This document shows, piece by piece, positions 11,380 to 22,052 of a DNA stretch of 64,000 nt. The notes under the pieces were generated by a model. It worked only from the letters and a program-made list of their open reading frames with translations. It ran no database searches and had not been told where the DNA came from. How positions within the stretch are numbered: the stretch's first letter is position 1; every line of letters starts with the position of its first letter. The stretch is taken from the NCBI GenBank assembly GCA_028564925.1, contig CM053030.1:373452945-373516944 (forward strand). The letters are read 5' to 3'. A program made the position numbers and the translations under genes. This stretch comes from Lithobates sylvaticus (lineage: Eukaryota > Chordata > Amphibia > Anura > Ranidae).

Positions 11380-12322
11380 CTGTGGTATTGCCATACTCGG
11401 GAGGAGTAGCAGAATGTATTTTGGGGTGTCATTTTTGCTATGTACATGCTATGTGTTGGAAATATCCTATAAATGGACAACTTTGTGTAAAAAAAATGCG
11501 TTTTCATTTTTTTTACACATTTTCCAAAAACTTCTGAAAATAATGTACTGTTCAAAAGACTCATTATGCCTTATAGATCATAAGTTGGGGTGTTTTATTT
11601 CCAAAATGTGGTTATTTTGTGGGTGTTTCCATTGTCCATTGAGTGCCTTCAAAAAGTGTGATAGGTCGTCATCAAATTAGATGTGCAATTTATGCTCCTA
11701 GAACGCCTGGAGGTGCTACTTGGATATTGGGCCTCTGTATGTGGCAAAGCTGTGTAAAAGTCTCACACGTGGTATTGCCATACTCAGAAGGAGTAGCAGA
11801 ATGTACTTTTGAGTGTAATTGCAAGTATGCATGTGCTGTGTGAGAGAAATAACTTGTTAATATGACAATTTTGTGTAAAAAAGAAAAACAAAATTCTTAA
11901 TTTTCCCAAGAATTGTGAAAAAAATAACGTAAAAAAACTCACAATGCCTCTTACTAAATACCTTGGATTGTCTTCTTTCCGAAAAGGGGTCATCTGGGGG
12001 GTATTTGTACTGTCCTGGCCTGTTAGGATCTCAAGAAATTAGATTGGCCTTCAGTACATCAGGTGTAATCAATTTTCAATGATCTGCATCATGCTTGTAA
12101 CTTTCACAGAGACTAAATAATATCCCCTAATTTGGGTTATTTTTACCAAGATATGTAGCAGTATAAATTTTTGCCCAAATTTATGAAGGAAAATTACTTA
12201 TTTGCAAAATTTTACAATAGAAACTAAAAAAAATTGTTTTTTTTCTAAATTTTTGCTCTTTCTTCGTTTATATTGCAAAAAATTAAAAATAACCCAGTGG
12301 TGATTAAATACCACCAAAATAA
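11380..12322 (+). repeat. piggyBac 3' module, two tandem copies
   Basis: A module of about 350 bp containing GTATTGCCATACTC, GGAGTAGCAGAATGTA and TTTTGGGGTG, then TTTTGTGTAAAAAA, occurs twice in a row. The same pair is seen at 24540-25860 and 51364-52100. It is non-coding and probably the 3' region of the element. Confidence 0.8.
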
Positions 12323-12342
12323 ATCTCTAGTTGTCATCTAGT

Positions 12343-13356
12343 TGTCAACTACCTTAGGTAGTTGCAAATTCAATTGGCAGACTCCGAGATGTCAATAAGA
12401 GAACAGCCATGCAGGGAAAGGCCCCCAGCAAGAAGCTACATCTGTACTTACAGGAATTCTGTGTCCTATGGTAACAGTCTTTATAGTTCCTAACTGAAAC
12501 GTAACAGTCCTTTCAGCTTCACTACAACTGCCTCTTGTAGTTCTTCAACACTGAGCTCCCAGTCTCCCACTGGACCGACCCTCTGATTCATTGACTCTGA
12601 ATCCCTTGAGCTCCTCCAAGGTTTGCAGTGGTATCTCCTCAAGCATCACCAACGATTCCCTGCTGGGTCCCTAGCTTGGCTCTCCAGATACTTCTCCAGC
12701 TTCACCCCTGCTAACCGGTGAGGTCCCTGACTTGATCACAGCCTGAAGTTTCCCGATTCTCCACCGTGCCCTTTTGGTGAGAATGTGGTTCTGGTACTTG
12801 CTTCAGTTACTCACTGTGGTCCCTGGTAAAGGTGGTTGATCCCTTAGTGGTGACAACTCCCCTTCTACCTCCGACCACGACAGGTTCTCCGGCCGACAGA
12901 ACCGTCACTTTTGGTTGGATTGCAAGCCGCAATCCCAACCCTGCACTGCTCTCATTGCTTCTGAATAAGCCCTCACACAGCCTAGCAGCCAGATGCCCCC
13001 AGGAGAGGCCTAAGCCTAAGCCTAGCAGTCTGGAGCGTACGACACATGTCCACCCAGACCAGGTGGCACAGAACACAGATCACCTGACCTCACCCGAATA
13101 TATATGCTCTCCCTGCAGACCAAGGGATTCAAGAAAACCCCTGCCCATTGGCCGAGATATCCCATATACTAATAACCTGACCTTGGGTTGCCCTTCTAGT
13201 ACCACTAAATACCCGGCCACCTAGTAGTAAAAGAGAAAAGTGCAACAAGGCCAAACTTAGGGAGAAATCAATGGATCTCTAACAATTGACCAGGGAAACT
13301 ACTCCTGGCAAGTAAATTGGTGAGGAGCATCCCTGACTAAGCCTCAGGGCGCTACA
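12343..13356. mobile_element. Probable solo LTR, about 1.0 kb
   Basis: The block starts TGTCAACTACC and ends GGGCGCTACA, giving TGT...ACA ends, and is flanked by TAGT at 12339-12342 and 13357-13360. No internal retroelement coding part is present, so it would be a solo LTR. Orientation and family (Gypsy or endogenous retrovirus) cannot be settled by eye. It sits directly after the piggyBac remnant. Confidence 0.5.
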
Positions 13357-13360
13357 TAGT

Positions 13361-13435
13361 TTTAGCCATATTTTAGTTGACTAAAATAGTGTTAATTTAG
13401 TTGACGTAAATATTTTAGTCAATGAAATTAACACT
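13361..13435. mobile_element. Short TTTTAGTTGACTAAAA MITE fragment
   Basis: Carries TTTTAGTTGACTAAAA, TAGTTGACG and a final AATTAACACTG, typical of a vertebrate hAT-type MITE. Only one end is present. Confidence 0.45.
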
Positions 13436-14448
13436 GCTTTACAGTAACCTAAAGTTGCATGAACATCGGTGGCCTTCTTTTATGCTCTTTGTGCTCTTTT
13501 CCTCAACATCGGGTAAAAATAGGTCCTGTACATCTTCCACCAGCAAGTTAGTGATGTGCTGAAATAATTTGGCTGATTCCCTCATGCTAGTTTGTGGGGC
13601 AATCATGGGACTAGCTGTAGAGGAGGAAAAAGAAGAGGGCGCATTTGCAGCTGCTAATGAAAATACACATCTGGGAGGAGGATGACATGGAAGGCTTGGT
13701 CATGTACTCCACAACTTCCTCTGCATGTTTTGGCTGAATAGCACAATTGTTGCCAGAATGAAAAAGAAAATATATCCTCCCTCTCACAGATGCAGCCCAA
13801 CCACCATTGCTGATGCAGAACCTGCTCGCCCTCTACCAGCTGCACATAAAAACAGAAGATTGCTTAACTTTATTAGCAGCTCTGGTAGTAGGGGGATTGA
13901 GGTTGTGACAGCCTGTGTCTAGAGATGTAAAATTCCCAGATATTTTGAAGCCATGGAAAAAAGAAAAACATATTTTTTCTGGAAAAAAATAAGATTTTGG
14001 AGAAATTTTTAAAAAAAATGAACCGTGGAGCAATTTTACAGATTGAAAGTTGTTTTGTTACACTGGGAAGGTGAAATGCAGTGTATATAAAAGTATTATG
14101 CTTGAAATTAATGTACAGCTTATTTAGTAAATAAACTAAGCTTGCTTTTTAAAATGTTATTTTTTATTACAAATGGAATAACAAGTACTGTATATGTTAA
14201 GAACATTTCAACTATATATGAGAACCGTTAACCACCCCCCTTTCCCTCATAATAATTAAAAAAGCATCCTGCCAATGTGCTTTTTCAGTTATTGACAATG
14301 CTGATTCATAAAATCTTGCAAGAGCTTGATCAATTTTCTCCTGATATTCAGGTGTCGTTTTCTCTATAAAAGGAAGGGATTGTGTATTTTTGTAAAACAG
14401 TAGTTTGCAACACTTCCTTACTTGAAGATGCTGCTGGAGAAGAAACAC
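13436..14448 (-). pseudogene. Possible hAT-type transposase scraps
   Basis: The minus-strand frame at 14212-14448 contains KIDQALARFYESAL, which resembles the N-terminal segment of many hAT transposases. The blocks at 13440-13850 and 13930-14030 keep weak coding-like composition. No catalytic or dimerisation motif is left, so the call is tentative. It differs from the hAT at 41953. Confidence 0.3.
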
Positions 14449-14449
14449 T

Positions 14450-14860
14450 TTGGGGGTGATTTACTAAAGCCGTGCGCCATAAGTAGAGGCATATTTACGA
14501 CATGATGTGCCGTAACAGAGCTCGAATCCCCCATTTACCATAGCGATCTCGGCGCACGGGAGAATGCAATCTGTGCGCCACTATGGACATGGCGCACGAC
14601 ATCTCCAATTAAATATTAACAGAAGATGGAGGTGCCAATATTATGGGGTGATGTGAGGAAGTTTAGTGACAACTGCCCAAGTAACAAATATGCCCAAAAT
14701 AGAATGAGAAAGTAACTTTTTCAGAGAAAGCCTGCTGCGTCTGCAAGGACATTTAGAACTGCATGAGATCAATGTAAGCAGTACACATGCTCAAGCGGCT
14801 CTTGCGCTTGTTCACATAAGTTTGTTCACTTCTGTGCGGCCAAAATCTTAGTAAATGTTA
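14450..14860. mobile_element. MITE with GATTTACTAAAGC end
   Basis: Begins GGTGATTTACTAAAGC and ends near AATCTTAGTAAATG in inverted orientation. Hairpins built of GTGCGCC/GGCGCAC lie at 14470-14610. A related fragment may lie at 21090-21150. Confidence 0.4.
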
Positions 14861-16599
14861 AGCAACGTACATGCAATTTCATGGGTTGAACGGGCGCACC
14901 TCTAATCTTGACAATTTTTTTTTTTTTTTTTTTACGCTGGTTCACCTTTATGTATTTTTTTTAAGGAGATTTGCACACAGGTCATGTTAGCAAGTTAGGT
15001 TGCCAACATGTGACATGCACCTTGTTAAAGATATGTAAAAAGACTGTCGCTCCTCTAGCTCCTCCTAAAAGGGCATTTAACCTTCCGCCTCTAATGAATA
15101 TGATTTCCATGAGCTAGCTTTTGCTTTTAAAGGGGAACTCAACCCTCCATTCGCCAATGGTCTTGTCTCCCCCCTCTAATCCATTGGATTTCCTTGGGCT
15201 AACTTTTGCTTTTAAAGGGAAACTCCACACTCCACTCCATTCTCAAAAGGCTGTGAGCTGCCTTCACCAATCCAAACCACATCCTTTTTTAGAGCATAGA
15301 ACAGGGCCAGCTAGGAAAGGGATGAGAAGAGCGAGTGTCCAACCCCCTCCTGAACCATATAAGGCCACATGCACTCAACATAGCTGGCTGCCTTTGGGAC
15401 ATGTTGGGCTCAGCCCAATACCAACCACAAAGTACCCACTAGTTTAAAGGGGCTTTCCACATTCCGTGAAGCCCCCTGTCTGCAGCCCCCCACAACCCCA
15501 GCCTAGTGTTGTGTGGAAGAGGCCTTGTACCCCTGAATATGGGTACAAGGTGGTTGACTTTTGGGGTGCCCGAGCCCCTCCTGCTCCCAAGCATCCACCC
15601 CCTTTCATGGGCTGGCTTGCTGTGTGTTTGGCTAGGGATTTGTTAGTGTGTGGGAGGGGCACAATATTTTTTTAGTTTGGGGTGGTATTTTTCACGTGGG
15701 GGTTCTCTTTTTAAGCCTTAACAGACCCAAATGTCCTTCTATGTATTGGGGGGGCAGGCTATGTCTTATTTTTTTTTTGTTAAAATCTTGCAGCTGCAAT
15801 GTAGATTTGTAAGTTTTCTCTAAAGCCGTACATCTTTGAAGCAGCCTTTTGGATACATGCTACAGATGCACCACTTTAGGGACAGAGTAAGCCCCCCCCC
15901 CCCCCACCAAGTTACTAGCTTTTAAGCAATTATGCATTTTTAAAGGCACTTCTCCTTGTTTCATTCTTGGGGTTGTCCAAAATTGGTGACATTGATATAT
16001 GTCCCTCATGGGACCTGGGCCCCCATACCCATATTAAGGCCAAATACTAGAATATAAGCCAGCCAAGTGGGGACTAGCAAAATTAACAAGTCAGTTTCCA
16101 TAGACTGCAATGGTATTTGTTGTATAACCTTTGTCCATGTTAGGCTCTTTGTTTGCCCCCCTGGACTGGGGGGTGTTTGTCCCATCTTATCACCTACCAG
16201 GTGCTGGAGACCAATGGAGAGTGGGCTTCCTTTGCAGTTAAGTTCCAGACTCCCCTGAAGGTGAGACAGGAGGAGTCTGGCACAAAGTAGCACAGGTCGT
16301 CTGTGAAGTTGCTTGCAGAAAGCTCAGGAATGCTGCTGTTGTGATGAACAGAGTTTGCAGGCAGGTGGCACCTGTGAGGTGAAGCAGGTCTGCAAAGTCA
16401 CTGAGATAATAGAGTAGTCAACACAAGCCAGGTCAGAAACTAGGGAACACTGGAGCAAGTAACAAGCTGAGATCAGTCAGCAACTTCAAGCATGGATACA
16501 CTTCCTTATAAAGGCCCATGCGATGTGCTGCTGGGGATGCTGGGTCCTAGAGCCCTTCTCCTGTTGTTGGTGCCCTGACAGATGCTGGGTCCTAAAGAT
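14861..16599. other. Unassigned, with local duplication
   Basis: The block CTTTTGCTTTTAAAGGG, then AACTC and CACTCC occurs twice about 95 bp apart (15117 and 15207). A run of 14 C lies near 15892. The rest, including GC-rich open frames at 15121-15675, matches no family that I know. Confidence 0.4.
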
Positions 16600-17065
16600 C
16601 TTGTCCTGCTCGGAGTCCCGCCTCCCTGCGCTCGCTCCCGAAACAGCAGGGAGGCAGGACTCCGAGCGGAGCCGAACAGTCGGCTCTGTCTTTTTCGGCC
16701 GCGTTTCGGTCTTTTTCAGCCGCGCATGCGCGGTTTGTCTCGCTGCGGGAAATTTAAACGTCGTTAAGGCTGCAAATGGCGCTGGCAAACTGCAAATGAC
16801 ACTGGGCAAGCTACAAATGATGCTGGCAAGCTGCAAATGACACTGGGCAAGCTACAAATGACACTGGGCAGGCTGCAAATGACGCTGGGCAGGCTGCAAA
16901 TGACGCTGGGCAGGCTGCAAATGACGCTGGGCAGGCTGCAAATGACGCTTAAATGTAAGTTTTTTTTCCCTAAACTTCTCTCCTAAAACTTTTTTCCTTA
17001 AAATTCCCTTATAAACTTGGGGTGCGTGTTATACGCCGGTGCGTGTTATACGCCAATAAATACGG
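16600..17065. mobile_element. pogo/Tigger-like element end with minisatellite
   Basis: The right end reads GGTGCGTGTTATACGCC twice, then AATAAATACGG and TA at 17066-17067. This is a widespread vertebrate TA-target inverted repeat, assigned here to pogo/Tigger from memory. A hairpin GCTCGGAGTCCCGCC / ACTCCGAGC lies at 16608-16671. The left terminus was not found. Confidence 0.5.
16772..16947. repeat. Minisatellite GCAAATGACGCTGGGCAGGCT
   Basis: About eight units of 21-22 bp (GCAAATGACGCTGG followed by GCAGGCT) lie inside the pogo-like end. The right half is nearly identical from unit to unit; the left half is more varied. Confidence 0.9.
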
Positions 17066-17321
17066 TACATGTGTTCCCTTGCTCTTTTCCAAGTTGTAGC
17101 AAATTTTTATGTTTTATGTTAGATGCATGCTCAATCAAGTAATGCATTTTACCACCCCCCACCCCCGACAAGACAAAACAAAAAAAGGTGTGATTTGTCT
17201 AAAAGCTACTTTCCAGGGGCCTTCATGGGAGCATATGCGTGGATTGTGTGTATGCTGCCATGGATAGGCACCAGGAAAGGAAAATTACGGAGAGGTAAGT
17301 ATTCAATTTTCCATTTTAGTG

Positions 17322-17432
17322 CAGTGGTTCTCAGCCTCAGTCCTCATTGACTCTGATTTAAAGCACCTGTGCAAGATGAAGTAAAACCTGCAAACATGTT
17401 GCCTGTACTTGGGGACAGGGCTGAGAACCACG
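17322..17432. mobile_element. hAT-type MITE CAGTGGTTCTCAGCC
   Basis: Ends CAGTGGTTCTCAGCC and GGCTGAGAACCACGG are inverted repeats with one change. Flanks ATTTTAGTG and ATTTAATG are an imperfect 8-bp duplication. This end is common to hAT MITEs across vertebrates. Confidence 0.75.
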
Positions 17433-17568
17433 GATTTAATGCACTGAGCTAAAATCTAGCTCAAGACAATCCTATTCCAATTGTGGGCATTTGAGGGAAA
17501 CCAAATGAGTGTTAGAACCCCTGCTTGTTGTTCTTAGGTTGGGCTTTGTGTCCCTTTTCTGAAAATTG

Positions 17569-17975
17569 GCTTCACTTCCTGTCACATAGCCAAACAGGAA
17601 GTAAAGGTAAAACCCTACCAATGTCTTTCCTTGGGGTCACACAGGTCAATCTAACTAGTGTCCCCATTAGGCAAATTGCACTGTAGCACTTTGTTGTGTA
17701 CACCCCAAATGCTGTTTTTTTTATTTTCCTTGCATGTCCCCCTCGGATCTTCAGCAACTGCACTTCCAAGTGCACTTGTAGTGCAAAGTGGATTTGCCTT
17801 TAGTAAATAAACCCCAAAGTCCAAGATACCTAATAATTTGGGGTGTACATAGCAAAATGCTAGAGTGCAATTTACCTAATGGGGAAACTATTTAGATTGA
17901 CCTGTGTGTCCCCAAGGAAAGACATTGGTAGGGTTTTACCCTCACTTCCTATTTGGCTATGTGACAGGAAGTGAA
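17569..17975. mobile_element. Foldback element with arms of about 138 bp
   Basis: Left arm 17569-17708 and right arm 17839-17975 are inverted copies: both hold CACTTCCTGTCACATAGCC, AAAACCCTACCAATGTC and TTTCCTTGGGG. The loop has CTTTAGTAAATAAACCCC. It is a non-coding MITE; target duplication was not resolved. Confidence 0.85.
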
Positions 17976-18202
17976 TCAATTTAAAGGAGAAACTGTCAAA
18001 ATGTGGGAGGTGTCTATCACCAAGCAAAAATAAGAAAGGATTTAATTTAGTTTAACTTTGCAAAGACACATTCCTAAGTTCAACTGTGATGCATGTCAAT
18101 GGCCCATTTAGACCTTGTTTAATAGAAAACACCAGTTGCCTTTCACTAGAAACATTTGTTAGTCCAGTCCTGGAAATCTGCATCTGCTTTACTATTAATG
18201 TC

Positions 18203-18748
18203 TGTGACGGACCTCGTACCCAAGATGTCCGCCGTAAATGCTTCCTCCGTCCGGTACCATACAATCCAAGACCCCTTAGCTCACCCAGTCACCAGACAAC
18301 ACCAGTGTAGGCTACATCAGGAATTACTCTTTATTTGAAATGTCACACATATATACAGCCAGATGACTAAAGCTTAACCTAATTAGCATGAGCTAATTAT
18401 CTTAATCAACACTGGACTCCTTCATTCAATTGCAGGGTTAATTAGCACATACAACAATAGGTGAAATACTCTTACAAGCCAGACTATATGCATTAACACA
18501 ACAGACAGGTGGCTGGAGTTCATGAGTCATGACATTAGCGTCTCTTGCTAATATGCCAAATACACATACAGATTCTATGTGTATTGGGGGGCCAGCATGG
18601 ACCTGAATCCAAGTACCACCAGCTCAGGGGTCCCAGGCTTGCAGCTCAAAGAGCACTGTTCCCCCAAATGCCAGGGCCCATAATCGCAAGGTAATAGGCT
18701 CGCCTTCAGTCCCCTCCAACAGCCTGTGTCCCGGCTAGGTCTGTCACA
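18203..18748 (-). mobile_element. Solo LTR, 546 bp, with 5-bp target duplication
   Basis: Starts TGTGACGGACC, ends GGTCTGTCACA, and is flanked by ATGTC at 18198-18202 and 18749-18753. The minus strand holds AATAAA near 18330, so the LTR probably reads in that direction. No internal region is present. The exact 5-bp duplication suggests moderate age. The family (retrovirus-like or Gypsy) is not resolved. Confidence 0.75.
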
Positions 18749-18821
18749 ATGTCCATAAAAATTGGGTTCCTGCAGCTAGATGCGCCAAATGCATCTAGAT
18801 GCGTGACGGCTGTGTATGTGA

Positions 18822-20114
18822 CAAAAGAGATATTTGGGGGCACACCCTAAAAAATGCATAGAGATGGTGCTGCCATAAGACCATACAACAAAACAAACAT
18901 ATTACAGCGCACACATGCAAAACTGACATTTACCTCCAGCAAGGCTATTTAAAAGCACCTAGACAGACATTTTCAAAAAACATTATCAAAAAATATGGGG
19001 ATTTGGTCACACCATATTGCTATATGGTGCTTAAGCCCACTTACTGCAACAAAGTACCCCATGATTAGTGGGTCCTACACTATCCATAGATCGGGAGATC
19101 CTGCTTCTCTGAACCAAGGGAGCTATACTCCTCTATATGGGAGAACATGAGGTCTCCACCCATGATACAGGTGGTCACTAATTGAGGTACTTACTGAGTG
19201 GGGTGCTCCACCCAAAAGGATTTGGTCAAAATCCATACAATAGACAAAAGAGATATTTGGGGGGCACACCCTAAAAAATGCATAGAGATGATGCTGCCAT
19301 AAGACCATACAACAAAACAAACATATTACAGCGCACACATGCAAAACTGACATTTACCTCCAGCAAGGCTATTTAAAAGCACCTAGACAGACATTTTCAA
19401 AAAACATTATCAAAAAATATGGGGATTTGGTCACACCATATTGCTATATGGTGCTTAAGCCCACTTACTGCGACAAAGTACCCCATGATTAGTGGGTCCT
19501 ACACTATCCATAGATCGGGAGATCCTGCTTCTCTGAACCAAGGGAGCTGTACTCCTCTATATGGGAGAACATGAGGTCTCCACCCATGATACAGGTGGTC
19601 ACTAATTGAGGTACTTACTGAGTGGGGTGCTCCACCCAAAAGGATTTGGTCAAAATCCATACAATAGACAAAAGAGATATTTGGGGGGCACACCCTAAAA
19701 AATGCATAGAGATGGTGCTGCCATAAGACCATACAACAAAACAAACATATTACAGCGCACACATGCAAAACTGACATTTACCTCCAGCAAGGCTATTTAA
19801 AAGCACCTAGACAGACATTTTCAAAAAACATTATCAAAAAATATGGGGATTTGGTCACACCATATTGCTATATGGTGCTTAAGCCCACTTACTGCGACAA
19901 AGTACCCCATGATTAGTGGGTCCTACACTATCCATGGATCGGGAGATCCTGCTTCTCTGAACCAAGGGAGCTATACTCCTCTATATGGGAGAACATGAGG
20001 TCTCCACCCATTATACAGGTGGTCACTAATTGAGGTACTTACTGAGTGGGGTGCTCCACCCAAAAGGATTTGGTCAAAATCCATACAATAGACAAAAGAG
20101 ATATTTGGGGGGCA
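18822..20114. repeat. Tandem array, 422-425 bp unit, about three copies
   Basis: ACAAAAGAGATATTTGGGGG recurs at 18822, 19243, 19668 and 20092, and the units between are nearly identical. Each holds CAACAAAACAAACATATTAC, CACACCATATTGCTATATGG and CACTTACTGAGTGGGGTG. Identical minus-strand open frames recur in each unit and match no known protein. Confidence 0.95.
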
Positions 20115-20286
20115 TGCATTTTTTAGGGTGTGCCCCCCAAATATCTCTTTTGTCTATTGTATGGATTTTGACCAAATCCTTTTAGGTGGAGCACCCCACT
20201 CAGTAAGTACCTCAATTAGTGACCACCTGTATCATGGGTGGAGACCTCATGTTCTCCCATATAGAGGAGTATAGCTCCCTTGGTCT
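20115..20286. repeat. Inverted partial unit closing the 424-bp array
   Basis: From 20131 the sequence is the reverse complement of 19961-20114: GTGCCCCCCAAATATCTC, then AAATCCTTTTAGGTGGAGC. It forms a hairpin with arms of about 155 bp and a 16-base loop. It stops at CTCCCTTGGT, just before a hAT MITE. Confidence 0.9.
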
Positions 20287-20290
20287 AGCA

Positions 20291-20438
20291 CAGGGGTCTT
20301 TAAACTATGGCCCTCCGGTTGTTCAGGAGCTACAATTCCCATCATGCCTAGTCATGTCTGTTAATGTCAGAGTTTTACAAAGCCTCATGGGAAGTGTAGT
20401 TCCGCAACAGCTGGAGAGCCGTAGTTTGAAGATTCCTG
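20291..20438. mobile_element. hAT-type MITE CAGGGGTCTTTAAACTA
   Basis: The left end CAGGGGTCTTTAAACTATGG pairs with the right end, CCGTAGTTTGAAGATTCCTG. Inner parts GAGCTACAATTCCCATCATG and CATGGGAAGTGTAGTTCCG also pair. This is a familiar vertebrate hAT MITE. A clean 8-bp duplication is not visible. Confidence 0.7.
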
Positions 20439-21199
20439 ATCACTCTAGCATGTCTTTAAAAAAGGTAGTTTCTCATGTGCCTTGTATAATGCCCAAGAAA
20501 TATCGTTTGGAAAATAAAAGTTGGTCATGGCACATCTACACTCCAATGACACTTAAGATGGTCATGCACTATGCAATCTGATTGGCCAATCTCTGTACAA
20601 CTCGATATTACGGCAAAATAGGTAATAGGAAGACGCACTTGAACAATTAATTCAAACTATAGGAAATCAAAAAGGCTCTTGCACTAAATCTAATTTATTT
20701 AACATCTAATTGATTGCAGTGTTTGGTCACCTTTTAAAGATCAAGATCTGAAAATATGAATTTATTGGGTTTAGAAACACTTCTTTGTTCTTTGTAATGT
20801 ATTGAAAAATTTGACAAAAAAAAGAAAAGAAAAAAAAACACATTTCAAAGATATATTAGAAGTGATAGGAATGAGATTAGCATCAAAAGGGTTAATTAAC
20901 TGAGAAAACCTACTAATTGCCTAACAAGACACATCCAATTAGATGAAATTAACCAATTGTATTGGGCGTGCGCTATTATCATATGAAAACCGCAGTTACC
21001 CTAGCGCCATTTGCAGTTTACATATGCAGGTATTTATTATCGCTATTTGTGCTTCAATGTGCGCAGGTTCGTACGTTCGATTAATGACTTTTCTGGCGCA
21101 CCAATTAATGTATGAACTGGTGCAGCGCCTTCTTCTTAGTGAATGGCCCTCAGTGTGATGAAGCAGCAGAAAGTGTTTCTGGAATGAGAAAGGGAGAAG
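20439..21199. other. Nothing firmly recognised
   Basis: Unassigned AT-rich sequence. CTGGTGCAGCGCC and GGCGCACCAATTAATG near 21095-21130 may be a fragment of the GATTTACTAAAGC MITE family. Confidence 0.4.
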
Positions 21200-22052
21200 G
21201 AAAAGCTACTTGCACCTTCATTATGGCGAGAGAGAGAGAGCCGTCTGGATGTTCACAGCGCAGCGCGGGGAGCACAGTGATAACAGCTTTAATTTTAATT
21301 TCTGTCTTCCCGGCATTCGCTGTCATATACAGCCCCGCCCCTTGGTCCCCGGACTTTGATAGACAGATCACACGTTCAATTCCGGTAACAGGTGATCTGT
21401 CAATCAAAGTTCCTCGGCATATGACGTTGAGCGGCGGGAACACAAAAATGAAAATGAAAGCTGTTATCACTGTGTTCCCCGCGCTACGCTGTGAACATCC
21501 GGGTGGCTCTCCTGTTCCTCTCCTCCCCTGCACAGGTGGGCACGGGCTGCATGGTGGGCACGGGCTGCATGGTGGGCACGGGCTGCATGGTGGGCACAGG
21601 CTGTATGGTGGGCACAGGCTGCATGGTGGGCACGGGCTGCATGGTGTATGGTGGCCACAGGCTGCATGGTGGCCACAGGCTGCATGGTGGATGGTGGGAC
21701 CAGGCTGCCTGGTGGAACCAGGCTGCATGGTGGATGGTGGGCACAGGCTGCATTGTTGGGCACACGCAGCTTGCATTGGTGGGCACAGGCAGGCTGCATT
21801 GGTGGGCACACGCAGCTTGCATTGAACACAGGCAGGCTGCATTGGTGGGCACAGGCAGGCTGCATTGGTGGGCACGGATAAAGTTGTTGTTGTTAATATT
21901 TTTATAACTTAATTCTGCATAAAACATTTAAGTGTCATTTAATGAGATCATTTATGAGGGCGTGTTTAGAGGCGGGGTTGGGTGGGGCAACTGGTGGTGA
22001 GTAACCCCTGAGGCCTGGCTAGTAGCTCAGGACTTGAAATTTTGAGCCCTGT
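21200..22052. mobile_element. hAT-like non-autonomous repeat, copy 2
   Basis: The tail 21888-22052 matches that of copy 1 at 358-556. Upstream is an imperfect palindrome: GGATGTTCACAGCGCAGCGC at 21247 is mirrored by GCGCTACGCTGTGAACATCC near 21500, and an inner pair is formed by GATAGACAGATCAC and GTGATCTGTCAATC. The minisatellite follows. Open frames on both strands across it are repeat by-products. Confidence 0.65.
21536..21880. repeat. Minisatellite GGGCACGGGCTGCATGGT
   Basis: Units of 18-20 bp of GGGCACGGGCTGCATGGT grade into longer units with GGCAGGCTGCATTGGTGG. The right-hand units resemble the array at 1-357 (CTGCATTGGGCACAGG), in agreement with the shared tail. Confidence 0.95.

Larger units (their letters stand above)
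8555..12322 (+). mobile_element. Decayed piggyBac transposon, right end missing
   Basis: Starts TTAACCACTTCCATACC, the same TTAA-flanked end as the elements at 23705 and 56452. It carries a minisatellite (10020-10295), two pieces of piggyBac transposase (10425-10985) and two copies of a 3' module (about 11380-12040). The final 160 bp seen in the copy at 52747 are missing; the sequence breaks off near 12322, just before a probable solo LTR. A retroposon (8632-9577) interrupts it. It is the only one of the related copies here that keeps transposase sequence. Confidence 0.75.

Noticed and set aside
15121-15675. GC-rich frames on both strands as a host exon
   Set aside because: No splice sites, no recognised domain, and part lies in a local direct duplication.
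19123-19777. Repeated minus-strand frame MSVLHVCAVICLFCC as a membrane protein
   Set aside because: The same frame occurs in each 424-bp unit with no start context, no splice sites and no known family; repeat by-product.
20291-20450. TCTAGCA on both sides of the hAT MITE as target duplication
   Set aside because: The right copy is five bases away from the terminal repeat, so it is not an adjacent 8-bp duplication.
21112-21927. Long overlapping frames on both strands (up to 241 codons)
   Set aside because: They run through a foldback and a minisatellite in several frames at once; the product is a repeated Pro/Cys or Gly/His peptide without domain character.
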